Positions 6,212 through 6,567 of a stretch of DNA of 6,567 nucleotides are shown here, one piece after another; position 1 is the first letter of the stretch; each line of letters opens with the position of its first letter. The DNA is from Candidatus Eiseniibacteriota bacterium (GTDB lineage Bacteria > Arandabacterota > Arandabacteria > Arandabacterales > Arandabacteraceae). The stretch spans positions 1-6,567 of the forward strand of contig JAUXGG010000096.1 in assembly GCA_030622265.1 (NCBI GenBank), written 5' to 3'. Position numbers and translations under genes: made by a program. The notes under the pieces were generated by a model, which saw nothing but the letters and a program-made list of their open reading frames with translations, did not search any database and had not been told where the DNA came from.

Positions 6212-6567
6212 ACGAGCGCTTGAGGATTATCAGGGTCATGTCGTCGGAGTAGGGCTCGTCCTGCCTGAAGGTATCGACGGCCGAGAAGATCGCGCCCCGT
6301 ATCCTGTGAGCATCCCCGTCCGCGGACTGCCTGAGTACCTCTTTGAGCCGGTCGTCCCCGAACATGTCGTCGTCCCCATCCATGCACTCGGTTATGCCGT
6401 CGCTGTAGAGGAGGAGCACGTCACCCGTGGCGATCTCGATCTCGGAGGTTGCGTATTTAAGATCGGGGAGTATCCCCAGCGGCATGCCGCTCACCTCGAG
6501 GGTCACGATGTCTCCATTCTTGCGGAGCAGGTACGGCGGGTTGTGCCCCGCATTGCAGTACCGGATC
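6210..6567 (-). CDS. SpoIIE/PP2C-like Ser/Thr phosphatase, C-terminal part (cut by the window edge)
   Basis: The last 118 residues of a SpoIIE-type phosphatase domain are visible; the start lies beyond 6567. Reading from the edge, the motifs come in the family order: YCNAGHNPPYLLR, then GMPLGIL, then GDVLLLYSDGITE with the metal-binding-type Asp (codon 6401-6399), FGDDRL, and finally YSDDMTLIIL with paired Asp codons at 6245-6240. The stop is TAA at 6212-6210. Such domains dephosphorylate Ser/Thr phosphoproteins, typically anti-anti-sigma-type STAS proteins in partner-switch systems, and are often C-terminal to GAF, PAS, HAMP or response-regulator modules. Which input module is present here cannot be seen. 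The gene converges with everything else in the window, and its stop touches the REP-like element. The visible part is intact and not degraded. Confidence 0.92.
   Translation of the reverse strand, partial: IRYCNAGHNPPYLLRKNGDIVTLEVSGMPLGILPDLKYATSEIEIATGDVLLLYSDGITECMDGDDDMFGDDRLKEVLRQSADGDAHRIRGAIFSAVDTFRQDEPYSDDMTLIILKRS

Noticed and set aside
1..6567. CRISPR array, tRNA or rRNA genes, complete insertion sequence or a multi-gene defence system.
   Set aside because: No regularly spaced repeats, no RNA gene signatures and no transposase, nuclease or integrase coding sequence were seen on either strand; the only mobile-type signal is the REP-like element.

Overview
The window is GC-rich bacterial DNA that looks like an accessory or decaying region. 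It holds two intact genes, one gene cut by the window edge, and several broken gene pieces. The families present are an alternative GlmU-like nucleotidyltransferase, a zinc-ribbon Ser/Thr kinase, FlgD-type Ig C-terminal domains, a TPR/DUF3857/transglutaminase exported protein and a SpoIIE-type phosphatase. This mix is common in the FCB superphylum and neighbouring candidate phyla (for example Eisenbacteria- or Krumholzibacteria-like lineages). The taxonomic guess rests on gene content only and is weak.

Layout: 1-96 is a leader with a plausible sigma70-type promoter and a clear Shine-Dalgarno. 97-1362 (+) is an intact GlmU-like sugar nucleotidyltransferase with a left-handed beta-helix. 1386-1951 (+) is the wreck of a zinc-ribbon Ser/Thr kinase: one frameshift, an internal loss of the whole catalytic loop, and a 3' end lost in the activation segment. 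It runs directly into 1949-2050, the first half of a FlgD-like Ig domain from an unrelated secreted protein. 2051-2168 carries a candidate promoter and ribosome binding site. 2169-5897 (+) is a large, intact, exported protein of 1242 residues with TPRs, a DUF3857-like region and a transglutaminase-like domain with a Cys-His-Asp triad. 5938-6099 (+) is a second remnant: a beta-propeller-like scrap joined to the last part of a FlgD-like Ig domain, ending in a proper stop. 6120-6211 is a compact nested inverted-repeat element of REP/BIME type with a 21-bp perfect hairpin. 6210-6567 (-) is the C-terminal part of a SpoIIE/PP2C-like phosphatase that runs off the window.

The intact genes do not form an obvious pathway. 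The GlmU-like protein belongs to sugar-nucleotide supply for the envelope, the transglutaminase-like protein probably acts outside the cytoplasm, and the kinase remnant and phosphatase belong to Ser/Thr signalling or partner-switch regulation. The most notable point is structural. The transglutaminase gene lies between two incomplete pieces of FlgD-Ig-bearing genes in the same orientation, next to a kinase that has lost its catalytic core, and with a REP-like palindrome at the convergent gene boundary. This could be real gene decay by short-homology deletions around an acquired gene, or a mis-assembly; read mapping would decide. I see no CRISPR array, tRNA, rRNA or complete mobile element, and no strong evidence of a new defence or other multi-gene system.
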